Positions 63,801 through 64,000 of a stretch of 64,000 nucleotides of DNA are shown in pieces. Numbering within the stretch: position 1 is the first letter of the stretch; each line of letters begins with the position of its first letter. The DNA comes from Parietichytrium sp. I65-24A. Taxonomy: Eukaryota > Sar > Bigyra > Thraustochytrida > Thraustochytriidae. Both the position numbers and the translations under genes were made by a program. The notes beneath the pieces were generated by a model. It worked only from the letters and a program-made list of their open reading frames with translations. It was not told where the DNA came from and did no database searches. The stretch lies in contig BLSF01000017.1 in NCBI GenBank assembly GCA_012862575.1, positions 558,001 to 622,000 on the forward strand, written 5' to 3'.

Positions 63801-64000
63801 ATTTCAATCAAAAAGAGGGGGTTGTTCAAGAAGCAGAGAGACTCTGTAAGTCAGTGCTGTTCCCCGGCCAAGCACAACGGGACGAAGCACTTTCAGAATT
63901 TTACAGACTTCAAAATGCAACAATTGCGCTTAAGAGTGAGGCCGAGCCGAGGCTTCGTACCTTGTGGGGAGATGCATTACTCGTGCACAGGGAGAGGCAT
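60803..64000 (+). CDS. IQ / Sfi1-like repeat / ankyrin protein, 3' end outside window
   Basis: An open frame of at least 1066 codons runs from ATG 60803 to the window edge. Residues 35-50 are (Gly-Asn)8 from a microsatellite. A coiled coil (about 70-145) precedes an IQ calmodulin/centrin-binding motif (AAIQLQSWWRMAIRRKRF, about 153-170). Residues 170-610 hold repeats with spaced W/F and L of the Sfi1 type: FKQKVWNRWLGHI, SIMQHWFAYSRK, KILVAWNRWAERK, TVLEFWRKRR, FLQAWKAWKRL, ILQKTFHAWAKAA. Ankyrin repeats follow (TELHLAADRGDFDMVHSIL near 655; GNTALHLASKHIGD and VILLVQSGAQVACKNDRG near 752-785). Sfi1 repeats bind centrin in centrosomes and basal bodies. The far C-terminus in view is uncharacterised. 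Confidence 0.75.
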   Translation, partial: MSKAFVMAWASQSGASSSMRRMEFPEVSEEEREQGNGNGNGNGNGNGNGNLQLVVAHSKMRGKHKGHQNRQVLDDLESTLKVAANRLSALEAVLGKERSTGETFDGDERWEEDIKNVFLYKKREELRKRKEADKYGEMEMQEFLFRYKREHKMEPAAIQLQSWWRMAIRRKRFNCVRNTRRRWLFRFFHEWLLFLELRSLVKRFVARRYLHLWIEFRDEAVQARDLITRMADESSGLAMTKVLTRIRAFGFAESSFANLMPPRPRDKQGKTGRTCRFSQIQIQKEDLLLDRVRLMAELKFKQKVWNRWLGHIRELNQRRAKASLHLSRMIRISKKGGVASKWTGEFASFSFIMWARMTKFRRSLRMGEAAPSFSEHIPEWNEWVKKDVRRRALKAKASERGPLAMKNRYFARMFDFASTRKRTREMLAIAQAKYERTRMLSIMQHWFAYSRKRGGVMRLQRKILVAWNRWAERKARLKLVKQYLSTSLRSSQKRTVLEFWRKRRGDVQAARCFQEDKLFSSITKHYNIALEAVFRWRNDVTHVYFLQAWKAWKRLCANRQSWDLARFHYLRMEARRILQKTFHAWAKAAIKMQQPRATVMVINYCGPEDLSPFSSFSSVEQKSTTESLVEDDFDHAIMREWLLGDTPDWATRKRQTTELHLAADRGDFDMVHSILSRFQAPRNTIKRSALSEQKRLMEIKMRKDLATQQDGSEPNMKQNPVEEQIGLYSTDGLEVFADFCIDMKDERGNTALHLASKHIGDSFLSVVILLVQSGAQVACKNDRGKTPRDICTSPKVDAFLSAHEERIGSFAFTAAERKAYRQIRCEVSWRNLSLGGFVNSLVQISMGVNLSTGECIQPLHHRSERPAVGLPSSFRALEAVHRRIADIRCDQMPKRLQRDSLLVKRGMVRDTLNKFKTSSVPPSDRKKSIMETELGAKPESEQFFLPFRGSALNHTEITRVQDGPRLVSQKVLHPLRNEHFASQVIGLHNKRVGGRLFKIYFNQKEGVVQEAERLCKSVLFPGQAQRDEALSEFYRLQNATIALKSEAEPRLRTLWGDALLVHRERH
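60905..60952 (+). repeat. In-frame GGCAAT microsatellite encoding Gly-Asn repeats
   Basis: Eight perfect GGCAAT units lie inside the coding frame of the Sfi1-like gene and encode (Gly-Asn)8. Unit length keeps the frame, so copy number can vary without breaking the protein. Confidence 0.9.

Noticed and set aside
1-64000. tRNA, rRNA or snRNA genes
   Set aside because: I scanned for B-box-like GGTTCGANTCC and common arms on both strands by eye and found no convincing cloverleaf; a covariance-model scan would be needed to exclude them.

Overview
This is nuclear DNA of a unicellular eukaryote. The genes carry short GT-AG introns with very uniform donors (nearly all GTAAGT or GTGAGT). The large genes are single long open frames, and the intergenic DNA is full of GA/CT, TA and hexanucleotide microsatellites. 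The gene content (mevalonate-pathway decarboxylase, ABCC transporter with plant-like NBD1 features, bZIP with an odd basic region, meiotic HORMA protein, Tctex dynein light chain, centriole/basal-body type LRR-coiled-coil and Sfi1-like proteins) fits a heterotrophic protist that has flagellated or centriole-bearing stages and a meiotic gene set. My best guess is a labyrinthulomycete/thraustochytrid-type stramenopile. That is an inference from style and content, not from a marker gene. I saw no prokaryotic operon, CRISPR array, rRNA, tRNA or recognisable transposon or viral element.

Layout. 0-5 kb: an orphan EGF-7TM membrane protein (-), then a long intergenic region. 4.8-7.6 kb: a tail-anchored ankyrin protein (+), convergent with a bZIP factor (-) whose upstream region holds a 55-bp tandem repeat with palindromes. 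7.8-13 kb: gene-poor. 13-15.2 kb: a small two-exon gene (+) convergent with a lysine/serine/acid-rich PH-domain protein (-). 17.4-21.3 kb: a NOL11-like ribosome-biogenesis protein (+) convergent with a multi-pass membrane protein carrying a CS domain (-). 21.4-28.4 kb: two near-identical direct duplications, each with a single N at its junction, best read as unmerged overlapping contig ends. 28.5-34.4 kb: ABCC transporter (+) and diphosphomevalonate decarboxylase (-).

36.6-40.2 kb: a three-exon Tctex-type dynein light chain (+), convergent with a four-exon LRR/coiled-coil, LRRCC1-like protein (-) whose linker holds a run of TQT/QTE motifs. 41.3-43.3 kb: DENN-domain protein (+). 44.2-49.7 kb: GLG1-like Cys-rich membrane protein (+), alpha/beta hydrolase (-), secreted protein (+), sphingosine-kinase-like lipid kinase (-). 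50.8-58.3 kb: an internally duplicated multi-pass membrane protein and two tandem paralogous secretory-pathway GT4-type glycosyltransferases (all -). 58.9-64 kb: a six-exon meiotic HORMA protein (+), then a large IQ/Sfi1-repeat/ankyrin protein (+) that runs off the right edge.

The first eleven genes alternate strand strictly, so most are convergent pairs with tails 21-460 bp apart. Dynein light chain, LRRCC1-like, Sfi1-like and HORMA genes give the right half a microtubule-organising and chromosome-axis flavour, but nothing proves a co-regulated cluster. Several CDS starts were set at the first in-frame ATG. Exon joins were deduced from reading frame and splice consensus and have no transcript support.
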